56,682 bases of DNA, taken from the NCBI RefSeq assembly GCF_000577335.1, contig NZ_CBYL010000023.1, positions 1 to 56,682 on the forward strand. The letters are read 5' to 3'. Positions 7,869 to 15,500 of the stretch are shown in pieces (position 1 is the stretch's first letter; the number at the start of each line of letters is the position of its first letter). This DNA is from Faecalispora jeddahensis (lineage in GTDB: Bacteria > Bacillota > Clostridia > Oscillospirales > Acutalibacteraceae). The notes beneath the pieces are model-generated. The model had not been told where the DNA came from. It saw nothing but the letters and a program-made list of their open reading frames with translations, and made no database searches. Made by a program: the position numbers and the translations under genes.

Positions 7869-8849
7869 CTAATTTGCTTCTCCGCTCCATTTGGGGTGAC
7901 GGTAAACCTCCGGATTTGCCACACCGGGCCACTGCTCACCCTGCAGAACAGCCAGACAGCCGTCGGCGCACATGGTGGCGGCGCGGATCGTGGCCTCTTT
8001 TGTCTGGGCGGCGCTGTGGGGCGAAAAGATGAGATGCTTTGCTGCCAATAGCGGATTCCCCAGTCGGGTGGGCTCTTCTACCGGAGTGTCGATTCCCGCC
8101 CCCGCGATGATATCGTTATTGAGGGCCTCAATCAGTGCGTCTTCATCCACAATGCCGCCGCGGGCACAGTTTACCAATATCGCCGAGGGCTTCATCTGGG
8201 CCAGCTGTGCTTTCCCAATGAGGCCTTTTGTTTCAGGCAGCAAAGGAATGTGAAGGGTTACAATGTCCGCAGCCTTCAGCAGATGCTCCAGCGTCGGGCA
8301 GGGCTGCGCGCCGCGTTCTGCAATCTGCTGCTCAGACAGGTAAGGATCATAGGCCATCACCTTCATCCCAAAGGCAGCGCACAGCCGCCCAACACGATTG
8401 CCAATGTCACCAAATCCCACAATGCCTACTGCTTTGTCCAGCAGCTCAAACTGGCGGCCGCAGTTTCGGATTTCAAAATTTCCGTGCAGCGCTTCGTTGT
8501 GACATTCCACCAGGTTAGAGGCCAGACCCAGCATCAGGGCCAGGGTGTGCTCCGCCACCGAATCGGCGTTGCAGTGCGGGGCGATCACCACCGGAATGCC
8601 CCGGGCAGTGGCCGCCGCCACATCCACGCTGTCGAACCCAATTCCGGAGCGCCCTATTACCTTCAGGTTAGGGGCCTGTTCCAGCTCCTGAGCGTTTAGG
8701 TGTCCGATGCGGATCACCAGAGCATCCGCAGTGGAAAGCTCCTCCAGATACTCTGTGGGGTTGCCGGAATTGGCAACCCAGATTTCTCCAGCTTGGGCAA
8801 ATTTCTCATATCCCTCTTTGCAAAGAGGCTGTGTCATGATGGTTTTCAT
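7869..8849 (-). CDS. D-2-hydroxyacid dehydrogenase (SerA-like)
   Basis: This 326-residue NAD-dependent dehydrogenase belongs to the D-isomer 2-hydroxyacid family. The Rossmann motif GIVGFGDIGNRVG lies near residues 143-155. The catalytic Arg is in NCARGGIVDEDAL, the Glu in the DTPVEEP segment and the His in FSPHSAAQT. GGAGG lies 9 nt before the ATG at 8849, and the start overlaps the stop of the upstream LarA-like gene by 4 nt (ATGA). The length lacks the extra regulatory domains of full SerA. With a LarA-like protein, YhcH and a TRAP remnant beside it, catabolism of an external hydroxyacid is more likely than serine synthesis. Confidence 0.88.
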   Translation of the reverse strand: MKTIMTQPLCKEGYEKFAQAGEIWVANSGNPTEYLEELSTADALVIRIGHLNAQELEQAPNLKVIGRSGIGFDSVDVAAATARGIPVVIAPHCNADSVAEHTLALMLGLASNLVECHNEALHGNFEIRNCGRQFELLDKAVGIVGFGDIGNRVGRLCAAFGMKVMAYDPYLSEQQIAERGAQPCPTLEHLLKAADIVTLHIPLLPETKGLIGKAQLAQMKPSAILVNCARGGIVDEDALIEALNNDIIAGAGIDTPVEEPTRLGNPLLAAKHLIFSPHSAAQTKEATIRAATMCADGCLAVLQGEQWPGVANPEVYRHPKWSGEAN

Positions 8850-10171
8850 TGGCGTTCCTCCCATATCAATAGATTTCCCTTTTCGTCAAACGGCAGTTCC
8901 TTAGGTTCTTCAACAATTTCGATGCCGGGGGTGTTTTGGGCAAGCTCCCAATATGCTTTGGAAAGATACAGCTCGCCCATGGTCAGTGTGTTGCGGATCA
9001 GTACAATTCTGGGATTCTCGGGGTCAATGTGATTGCAGGTCTTGATGGCGCCCTGAATGGCCATCTTGTCATCCCGCAGTACCATGGCCAGCTTAATGGG
9101 CCAAAAAACAGTAGAGGTCAGGGCATTGGGATAGGTCTCCAGAAAATTAAATTTCTCATAAAAACGAAGCGTGGTGGTATCGGCCTGACCGATTCCCATC
9201 CCGTTTCCGTGGGAGGCCTCGGTCAAATCCAACACTGCCGTGCGCTGGTGCTTCAGACCGCCGCCGCCATAGGGGGTGGACCAGGTCCCGGTGATGTTGG
9301 GGTCCATGCCGCTGCCGGAAAAGTCCTTTCCGATCTCCTTCACCACCATGACATCGGTTTCATCCACCAAAATCCGGGGCATCAGACCTTTGGCATACTC
9401 CAGCAATCCTGGCTCTTCCACCGGGATTTCTTCGTTGCGCAACACCGCCACCCTGCAGGTTTGGTCGTGTGCATTTTCAATCACCCCAATGCCGAAGAGT
9501 ACCTTTGCATGGGTGCGGACAAAATTTCCGAAGAGGGGAATGCGGGTTTTAAACACCCCAAAGCCGTCCCGGTGTAGGCTGTCCGCCCCCTCCTGATTGC
9601 CGAGACCGATGCAGAGCATTTTGGTCAGTCCTGACTCATAGTCGCCCCGAAAGGCGCTGTGGGGTTTGATGCGATTGACCGCCACGATGCCGTCCGCCTC
9701 AAAGGCCAGCTTGTCGATGTAGACCGGAAGACGCTTTCCCTCCTCTTCCACGTGGCCCAGTTCCACCGTCTCCATGGAGGAATCAATGGGGCAGCCGCAA
9801 AATTCTTCCGTGATGCCATAACCGGAGAGGATAAGCCGCTGACCCTCGGCGGTGGCCCCTCCGTGACTGCCCATGGCAGGGACGATAAAAGGGTGACAGC
9901 CCAGGCGTTTTAAGTAGGAGACCGCCTCCCGCAGCACAACATTCATATTGGCGATACCGCGGCTTGACCCCGTAAGGCAGATACACATTCCCGGGCGGAG
10001 CAGTTCCTCCAGCCCCTTGTTTTCCAGCTGGCGGCGCACCTCGCCGGCTACGTCGGTCAGGTGGGTGTCGTCAAAGTGCTGCCGAATCTTGAACATGGGC
10101 GGGATGTGAACCTCCTTCAGCAATCCCTCAATGACACTATAGTCCTGAAAGCTATGGTTAGGGTTTTCCAA
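8846..10171 (-). CDS. Lactate racemase (LarA/DUF2088) domain protein
   Basis: This 441-residue protein is related to nickel-pincer LarA racemases and annotated broadly as DUF2088. Recognisable segments are PGMCICLTGSSRGIANMNV, VPAMGSHGGATAEGQ, ADGIVAVNRIKPHSAFRG, ESGLTKMLCIGLGNQEGA and GADLVVLRxD-like loops. It probably epimerises or racemises a 2-hydroxyacid that the dehydrogenase next door oxidises. The start is a TTG at 10171 with AAGGGGG 7 nt upstream; the open frame continues far upstream into the divergent araC gene without a better start. Genes for LarB/LarC/LarE cofactor synthesis are not in this window. Substrate unknown. Confidence 0.8.
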   Translation of the reverse strand: MENPNHSFQDYSVIEGLLKEVHIPPMFKIRQHFDDTHLTDVAGEVRRQLENKGLEELLRPGMCICLTGSSRGIANMNVVLREAVSYLKRLGCHPFIVPAMGSHGGATAEGQRLILSGYGITEEFCGCPIDSSMETVELGHVEEEGKRLPVYIDKLAFEADGIVAVNRIKPHSAFRGDYESGLTKMLCIGLGNQEGADSLHRDGFGVFKTRIPLFGNFVRTHAKVLFGIGVIENAHDQTCRVAVLRNEEIPVEEPGLLEYAKGLMPRILVDETDVMVVKEIGKDFSGSGMDPNITGTWSTPYGGGGLKHQRTAVLDLTEASHGNGMGIGQADTTTLRFYEKFNFLETYPNALTSTVFWPIKLAMVLRDDKMAIQGAIKTCNHIDPENPRIVLIRNTLTMGELYLSKAYWELAQNTPGIEIVEEPKELPFDEKGNLLIWEERQ

Positions 10172-10294
10172 AATAACGCCCCCTTTCTTTTTCTTTATCT
10201 TACCGCAGAAAAGAGGAGACTGTCTTTTAAAAATTTTATTCTTTATTTGCACTTTTCTCAGATATATGATAAGGTGACTATGAGGTGATACTCT

Positions 10295-11146
10295 ATGGAA
10301 AGCAACGTAACCGTTCACCGGGTGGTCCGCGATAAAAAGAAACCCGGTCAGTATATTGAACCTCACAGTCATCCTTTTTTTCACTATCTGTTCGGTCTGG
10401 CAGGTCACGTCCGCATGCATGCTGCAGAGACGGATTTTATTGTGCCGCCCGGCGGGCTTGCTATGATACCGCCGGGGATAGAACACTCCATCCACAGTCT
10501 GGATGATTCCTGTAGCCTGAATATAAAATTTACCTGCGAGGGCTGCCTGGCAAAACCGGCGGCGCAATTACCCCTTTTTTTGCCGTGGGTTGGAGATTAC
10601 CAGCAGGTGCTGCTGAAAAACCTGTTGGAGGAGGCAGTCCTGCAGCGAGCTGGCAGTGCTGAGCTTGTAAGTCTGCGGATGTACGAGCTGCTGCTCCTGT
10701 TAAATCGGACAGAGTCTGCTGCACTGCCTGCACCACCAGTGGATGTAGGGCGAAACAGCAAGCTGAAAAAGGCACTGGAGCTGATTGCGATCCATCCGAA
10801 TTTGTCCGTGGCAGAGCTGGCGGCGGCCTGCGGCTACCACGAGAATTATTTTTCTTCCTTTTTTAAAGAAGCCATGGGCTGTACACCCCGGCACTATATT
10901 AACCTGCAGAAAATGAACAAGGCCAAAGATCTGTTGCTCTTTTCAGACTGCAATGTAACGCAGGCTGCGGAGCAACTGGGATTTAGCTGTGTACACTATT
11001 TCAGCCGGGTGTTTCATCAATTGACCGGCATCACCCCGTCAGAGTATCTTAGCCGCGGTAGCCAACCGGTTACTGTCAATGTAGTGCATAACAGCAACAC
11101 GCCCGCGGGGATATTCGAATTCCCGCTTCGCGATCCGGCCTCCTGA
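10295..11146 (+). CDS. AraC-family regulator with N-terminal cupin
   Basis: This 283-residue regulator has an N-terminal cupin sensor (PGQYIEPHSHPFFHYLFGL with a metal-type HxH, GLAMIPPGIEHSIH) and a C-terminal pair of helix-turn-helix motifs (residues about 155-255: LSVAELAAACGYHENYFSSF and VTQAAEQLGFSCVHYFSRVF). GAGGTG lies 7 nt before the ATG. It is divergent from the LarA-like gene with 123 bp between starts, so it is probably the local activator of that hydroxyacid locus. Confidence 0.88.
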   Translation: MESNVTVHRVVRDKKKPGQYIEPHSHPFFHYLFGLAGHVRMHAAETDFIVPPGGLAMIPPGIEHSIHSLDDSCSLNIKFTCEGCLAKPAAQLPLFLPWVGDYQQVLLKNLLEEAVLQRAGSAELVSLRMYELLLLLNRTESAALPAPPVDVGRNSKLKKALELIAIHPNLSVAELAAACGYHENYFSSFFKEAMGCTPRHYINLQKMNKAKDLLLFSDCNVTQAAEQLGFSCVHYFSRVFHQLTGITPSEYLSRGSQPVTVNVVHNSNTPAGIFEFPLRDPAS

Positions 11147-11235
11147 TCATTTCACGGTACGTTCAAGACGGATACTGCAAGGTCTTATATACGGTAATTT
11201 TGTATTATAAGACCCAAAACGCCTCTCGAAAGTAT

Positions 11236-11277
11236 AAAACGCACGATGGCATTGCCATTGTGCGTTTTAGATTTTTA
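11236..11277 (+). terminator. Terminator of the AraC gene
   Basis: AAAACGCACGATGG pairs with CCATTGTGCGTTTT (one G-T pair) around a 5-nt loop and is followed by a T-rich run, about 90 bp past the araC stop. Confidence 0.8.
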
Positions 11278-11671
11278 ATATCAGACAAATCTAAAGACAT
11301 AAATTTTGCACACAAAAATGCAACAATGCAAAGGGCAGAGATGATAATGGAGGCTTTATAATCATTTAGTATGCTTAGTTACCGTACTTGCATTTCTAAA
11401 AAATATAATTAAAAGGATCAAGACTGTAATACAAGAGCGGAAAAATAAAGCTGAATTATGCTTTATTTGCTATCCATTTATGGTAAAATACAAAAAAGTA
11501 TGGACAATGCAGGTATACAGCAGTTTTTCGCGATTGAATCTAGAAAAAATAACGACATGCAGAACATGTGGTATAACTGGGAGAACGCGGCCGCCGCGGA
11601 ATAAATTCAGGAACATTCTTATGATGTGATTTAAGGCTTTTCAATCGGAGAATGCCGAAGGATAAACACAG

Positions 11672-11714
11672 AAAAAACCTTGAGGCCTGTAAAATACGGG
11701 CCTCAAGGTTTTTT
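11672..11714. terminator. Bidirectional terminator
   Basis: A 16-bp stem AAAAAACCTTGAGGCC pairs with GGCCTCAAGGTTTTTT. It has T runs on both strands and serves the minus-strand N-formylglutamate amidohydrolase gene. Confidence 0.8.
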
Positions 11715-11797
11715 GGTTTGGTAAAGAGATATGGCGGAAAAGGAAAAGCCTGAAACCATCTCTTTCATTTTAGTCAGAATGACTTTCCGATCGGAAA

Positions 11798-12589
11798 TCA
11801 ATTGTTATGGCTCCCAAAGAGAAGCTGTGTAAAAATTGCTTTCAGCCTTCTTTTGGCTTCCTCGAACAATGCCTCATTGCGAGTGGTAATTTCTTCTTCC
11901 ACAAAATAGCGGTCCTCAATATACTTTGTATACCGAAGCTCTACCAGTATTCCCTCAAATCTTTCCTGAAACAGCTCACGGTAGTGGTGAATGCTGTGTC
12001 CGCCTAGAATGGCATTATCCAAAACGGTATAGCCCTGTGTTTCAAATCCATTGTGCAGAGCTTGCAGCGTCTGTTCCGAGGATGTTGCGCCGCACCGGTT
12101 CGATAAATAAATATCCTGATTGCCACCATTTGCAAAATTGATAAAAAAACTGTGTAGATCCAGTAAAAGGACGGACGGAAACACCTGTAGCTTTGCGCGC
12201 AGCAGATTTTCCAGCGCCTGATGATATGGTTGATAATATTGAGTGATCCGCTCGTTGATTTCTTTCTCCTCCAACGGAATCGCATACAGCGGACTGCCCT
12301 GCGTGTTCTGCTGATAAACTACTGTATTGCGATAATCACCATCCTTTGCGCCTCCTGTTGGGCGGTTGACGTCTACAACATACCGGCTTAAGTGATTGAC
12401 AATGGTGGTACAGCCCATTGCAGGAAGAAAGTCGTATAGCTCCGGCAAAAACCAATCTGTGTTGGACAGGCATGCCGTATCAAGCATGCGGCTTCTGATA
12501 TGCGGGGGAACCAATGTTCCGCTGTGAGGCAAATCAATCACCAGCGGGAATCGATGCGTGTTTTCATTCAGAATCGTAAAATACTCCAT
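11798..12589 (-). CDS. N-formylglutamate amidohydrolase family protein
   Basis: This 263-residue metal-dependent hydrolase of the HutG/FGase family releases formate from N-formylglutamate or a related N-formyl amino acid. Conserved segments are VIDLPHSG (metal site), STDWFLPELYDF-like, YVVDVNRPTGGA, LLDLHSFF and ILGGHSIHHY. The ATG at 12589 has AAGGAGG 5-6 nt upstream; the longer open frame runs back through the riboswitch and is not translated. No other histidine-degradation (hut) gene is near. Its leader is a ZTP riboswitch, which links it to shortage of formyl-THF rather than to histidine use. This is a transcript of one gene, with its own promoter. Confidence 0.82.
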   Translation of the reverse strand: MEYFTILNENTHRFPLVIDLPHSGTLVPPHIRSRMLDTACLSNTDWFLPELYDFLPAMGCTTIVNHLSRYVVDVNRPTGGAKDGDYRNTVVYQQNTQGSPLYAIPLEEKEINERITQYYQPYHQALENLLRAKLQVFPSVLLLDLHSFFINFANGGNQDIYLSNRCGATSSEQTLQALHNGFETQGYTVLDNAILGGHSIHHYRELFQERFEGILVELRYTKYIEDRYFVEEEITTRNEALFEEAKRRLKAIFTQLLFGSHNN

Positions 12590-12624
12590 GACAGCCTCCT
12601 TTTTGCTCCGACTGTTCAAAAATT

Positions 12625-12724
12625 TAAAAACAATAAAAGCCCACCAGTCTAAGGCATCATGCCCAGACGGTCGGCTCACAATACTGCACTTCCCGTGGTC
12701 TGTTCCACTTCCGTCAGTTGTACA
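12625..12724 (-). promoter_or_regulatory. ZTP (pfl) riboswitch upstream of the formylglutamate hydrolase
   Basis: On the minus strand the leader reads ACTGACGG...GTGGAA..ACCACGGGAAGTGC, then AGCCGACCGTCTGGGCA (12660-12676). This matches the pfl motif: first-domain stem-loop with ACCACnGGGA and the hallmark 3' element CCGnCUGGGCA. The 3' element can pair instead with TGCCTTAGACTGG just downstream (12644-12659), followed by T-rich runs. That gives the usual switch between ligand-bound aptamer and terminator. Known members respond to the purine intermediate ZMP/ZTP that accumulates when 10-formyl-THF is short. Confidence 0.78.
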
Positions 12725-12732
12725 GTGATTTG

Positions 12733-12761
12733 ATACTATCATCGAATATCAATATTGTCAA
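12733..12761 (-). promoter_or_regulatory. Promoter of the ZTP-riboswitch transcript
   Basis: On the minus strand TTGACA (12756-12761) is followed after 17 bp by TAGTAT (12733-12738). Transcription would begin just at the start of the riboswitch. Confidence 0.75.
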
Positions 12762-12811
12762 ATCTGAGAGCAGTTCAGGACGTTGCAGAGAGCATCCGGC
12801 AGGAAACGAAA

Positions 12812-12851
12812 AGCAGGAAAGGCCCCGCCGTTTTGGCGGAGCCCTCCTGCT
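12812..12851 (-). terminator. Terminator of the amino-acid ABC operon
   Basis: An imperfect long stem (AGCAGG..GGC.CCGCC with GGCGG.GCC..CCTGCT) has a T-rich tail on the minus strand, about 90 bp past the ATPase stop. Confidence 0.7.
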
Positions 12852-12937
12852 TGGTTCAGAAGATTGTATATCCTGTGAGTTGCACTCGTAAGCAAATTGG
12901 ATCGGGCGCTATACCACGGCCCGGATTGCCGTAAGGC

Positions 12938-13705
12938 TCATTCCGTAAAGCGTGAAAGAAAAGCTCTGGTGCGCTCGTTGCGGGTGTGAGAGAAAATTTC
13001 GTCCGGCGTGCCGTTTTCCAGAACCGTGCCACCATCCATGAAGATGACGTGGTCGGCCACGTCGTGGGCGAACTGCATTTCGTGCGTTACCACAACCATG
13101 GTCATGTGCTCTGCGGCCAGCTGGCGCATAACCCGCAGAATTTCGCCCGTCAGCTCTGGGTCAAGGGCCGAGGTCGGCTCGTCAAAAAACAGGATTTCCG
13201 GGTTCATGGCCAGCGCCCGGGCAATCGAAACCCGCTGCTGCTGCCCGCCGGAAAGCTGGTACGGGTAAGCGTCCGCTTTTTCAGAGAGCCCCATTTTCTT
13301 CAGCAGCTCTCTTGCGGTAGCGGTGGCTTCCTCGTGACTTTTCTGTAACACGCGCACCGGCGCGTCGGTAATGTTTTTCAGTACGCTGTAATGCGGGAAC
13401 AGGTTGAAATTCTGGAATACCAGCCCCAGGCGCAGGCCGATTTTACGGCACAGCTCGGGGGAGGAATACACGGCTTTTCCGTCGGGGCCGTTTTGTACCA
13501 GTACGTCGCCGCAGACGGAAATAACGCCCGAGTCCACGTTTTCCAGCTGGGCAATGCAGCGCAGCAGGGTGCTTTTTCCCGAGCCAGATGGCCCGATAAT
13601 GGCGAGCACCTCGCCCCGATGCACCTCCAGCGAGATCCCCTTGAGGACTTCTTCGCCGTCGAAGCACTTTTTGATATCTGTTGCGGTCAGAATCGTCTGA
13701 CTCAT
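12938..13705 (-). CDS. Polar amino-acid ABC transporter ATP-binding protein
   Basis: This 255-residue ATPase of the GlnQ/HisP class energises amino-acid import with the membrane and binding proteins upstream. Walker A is [11 protein letters not shown] (about residues 36-46), Q-loop [12 protein letters not shown], signature [15 protein letters not shown], Walker [14 protein letters not shown] and switch VVVTHEM. AAGGAGG lies 7-8 nt before the ATG. It is the last gene of a binding protein-permease-ATPase operon, with 13 nt between permease stop and ATPase start. Confidence 0.93.
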   Translation of the reverse strand: MSQTILTATDIKKCFDGEEVLKGISLEVHRGEVLAIIGPSGSGKSTLLRCIAQLENVDSGVISVCGDVLVQNGPDGKAVYSSPELCRKIGLRLGLVFQNFNLFPHYSVLKNITDAPVRVLQKSHEEATATARELLKKMGLSEKADAYPYQLSGGQQQRVSIARALAMNPEILFFDEPTSALDPELTGEILRVMRQLAAEHMTMVVVTHEMQFAHDVADHVIFMDGGTVLENGTPDEIFSHTRNERTRAFLSRFTE

Positions 13706-13718
13706 TGGGAATCCCTCC

Positions 13719-14360
13719 TTATTGGTAATAGCTCAGCCGGTTTTCCAGCACCGTAAATGCCCGGGTGACAATCCCGTTCATTACTAGGTAGAACAGCCCG
13801 GCGATTACCAGAGGAGTCATATCCACAGCGCTCGAGACCCACTGAGAGGTGACCTTCAGCAGCTCAACGACGCCGATTACCTGAGCCAGAGAGGTATCTT
13901 TCACCAGGGTGATGAATTCGTTCCCCATCGGCGGGGTGATCCGCTTGATCACCTGGGGCAGAACGATGTGAAAAAAGGCCTGTGATTTGGTGTACCCCAA
14001 AACCTTTGCGGCCTCCCGCTGTCCATTGGGGATGGACTCCAGACCGCCGCGGTAAATCTCGGCAAAATAGGCGGCATAATTCAGGGCAAACGCAACCTCT
14101 GCGGCCAATACGCGATCCAGCTGGATTCCAAGCAGGGGCTTTAACGCGTAGAACATGAACAGCAGCTGCAGCATCAACGGGGTTCCGCGCATGATCAATA
14201 TGTAGAAGCGCACGGGCAGATTGACGATTTTCAGTTTCGACATTCTGCCCAGTGCCACCAAAAGTCCCAAAGGAAGCGAGACAATCAGGGTGAAAAAGAA
14301 AATTTGCAGGGACATCAGCGTTGCCGTAAACATTTCTGTTAATAGCACCTGATAATTCAT
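13719..14360 (-). CDS. Polar amino-acid ABC transporter permease
   Basis: This 213-residue HisM/GlnP-type permease has about five membrane helices. It carries the [15 protein letters not shown] segment and the EAA loop ([24 protein letters not shown]) that docks on the ATPase. GGAGG lies 8 nt before the ATG. Only one permease gene is present, so the channel is presumably a homodimer. Confidence 0.92.
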   Translation of the reverse strand: MNYQVLLTEMFTATLMSLQIFFFTLIVSLPLGLLVALGRMSKLKIVNLPVRFYILIMRGTPLMLQLLFMFYALKPLLGIQLDRVLAAEVAFALNYAAYFAEIYRGGLESIPNGQREAAKVLGYTKSQAFFHIVLPQVIKRITPPMGNEFITLVKDTSLAQVIGVVELLKVTSQWVSSAVDMTPLVIAGLFYLVMNGIVTRAFTVLENRLSYYQ

Positions 14361-14396
14361 AGCTTAGACCTCCGGGACCAATTTCGGAGACGGGTT

Positions 14397-15248
14397 TTAT
14401 TTCACGTCTACCGTTGTAACATCTTCGCCAAACCATTTTCCAGAAATGGTGGTCATTGTGCCGTCCTTTGCCATCGCGCGCAGGGTTTCATCGATCTTAT
14501 CTTTCAGTGCCAGATCGTTTTTGCGCATGCCGACGACATAGTCCTCAGACGCCAGAGAAATCGCCGTGCCGCCGTTTTCCAGAATGCGGAAGGAGCCGGG
14601 CTGGTTTTTCAGGTAGAAGCGCGCGACAACCTCGTCGATCGAGATCGCGTCGATTGTGCCGTTCTGAATTTCCAAAATCGCCTTGGTGTAGTCGTCGATC
14701 TGTATCACATTCTTCAGGGAGCTCTTGAACTCCTTGTTTTCCACCGCGTTCAGAGCCGCTTCGGCGGAGGAATCACTCTGCACGCCGACCACCCTGCCGC
14801 TTAAATCTTTGAGCGTTTTATAGGTGGACTCCGTCTTGACCAGAATGATCTGGTTGTTGCTCATATAGGGAATGCTCAAAGCCATCGCTTCGGCGCGCTC
14901 AGGGGTTTTGCTGAAACCGTTCCACAGGCAGTCCACGTTGCCGTTGTCCAGTTCGGCCTGCTTGTTGCTCCAGTCGATCGGCTGAAGCTTCAGCTCTACG
15001 CCAAGGCGTTTGCAGGCTTCCTTCGCCAGATCGATATCGAATCCGATCAATTCGCCGGTATTGGTATCTTTATAGCCCATCGGGGGGAATGCATCGTCCA
15101 GCCCAACAACCAGAGTGCCGGCTTTTTCCACCTTGTCCCAGGATTCATCTGCGCCGGCCGCGGAGGAAGCCGACTGATTTCCCTGGCCGCAGGCAGTCAT
15201 GCCGAGCGATATCGTAAGAGCGAGGAGCGAAGCCAGTAATTTCTTCAT
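14397..15248 (-). CDS. Amino-acid ABC transporter substrate-binding lipoprotein
   Basis: This 283-residue family 3 solute-binding protein has a lipoprotein signal with lipobox GMTAC, lipidated Cys near residue 20. A serine/alanine-rich linker follows. The mature domain carries GTLVVGLDDAFPPMGY, GFDIDLAKEACKRLG, the NGFSKTPERAEAMALSIPYM segment and VGVQSDSSAE. The ATG at 15248 has AAGGA 8 nt upstream and starts the signal peptide; the longer frame lacks a ribosome site. The ligand is probably a polar amino acid or cystine-like compound, which I cannot specify. Confidence 0.92.
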   Translation of the reverse strand: MKKLLASLLALTISLGMTACGQGNQSASSAAGADESWDKVEKAGTLVVGLDDAFPPMGYKDTNTGELIGFDIDLAKEACKRLGVELKLQPIDWSNKQAELDNGNVDCLWNGFSKTPERAEAMALSIPYMSNNQIILVKTESTYKTLKDLSGRVVGVQSDSSAEAALNAVENKEFKSSLKNVIQIDDYTKAILEIQNGTIDAISIDEVVARFYLKNQPGSFRILENGGTAISLASEDYVVGMRKNDLALKDKIDETLRAMAKDGTMTTISGKWFGEDVTTVDVK

Positions 15249-15329
15249 AATAACAGTCCTTCCGATTTTGATCACATTTCGGGCACTTTAGCGTAGTAGC
15301 ATTAGAAAGTGTCCGCGATAACGTTTTTT

Positions 15330-15358
15330 ATTCTACTCGATTCATAAGAAAAAGTAAA
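15330..15358 (-). promoter_or_regulatory. Promoter of the amino-acid ABC operon
   Basis: On the minus strand TTTACT (15353-15358) lies 17 bp before TAGAAT (15330-15335), about 80 bp before the binding-protein start. Confidence 0.7.
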
Positions 15359-15390
15359 GAGATTTTGAAAAGTCTATGCAAAGTATGCAA

Positions 15391-15417
15391 AAAGCTTCCG
15401 GATTTGCCGGAAGCTTT
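15391..15417 (-). terminator. Terminator downstream of the BspA-like gene
   Basis: A perfect 11-bp stem AAAGCTTCCGG with a 5-nt loop is followed on the minus strand by TTTTT. Confidence 0.75.
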
Positions 15418-15436
15418 CGGAGCATCATTACAGCAA

Positions 15437-15476
15437 AGCGCGGCCCCTTGACGGAGAATTCCGCAGGCGCCGCGCT
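15437..15476 (-). terminator. Second hairpin after the BspA-like gene
   Basis: AGCGCGGC pairs with GCCGCGCT around a 24-nt loop that can fold further. It forms a tandem with the terminator at 15391-15417. Confidence 0.5.
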
Positions 15477-15500
15477 CTTTTAGAAATTACCAGAAAATTT

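Larger units (their letters stand above)
11147..11797. other. Intergenic region with terminators only
   Basis: About 650 AT-rich bases hold two terminators. A 34-codon frame at 11501-11605 (MDNAGIQQFF...ENAAAAE) has no ribosome site and matches nothing I know. It may be a gene scrap. Confidence 0.5.

Noticed and set aside
12590-12742. N-terminal extension of the formylglutamate hydrolase
   Set aside because: The region is the ZTP riboswitch and its terminator; the proper start has a strong ribosome site at 12589.
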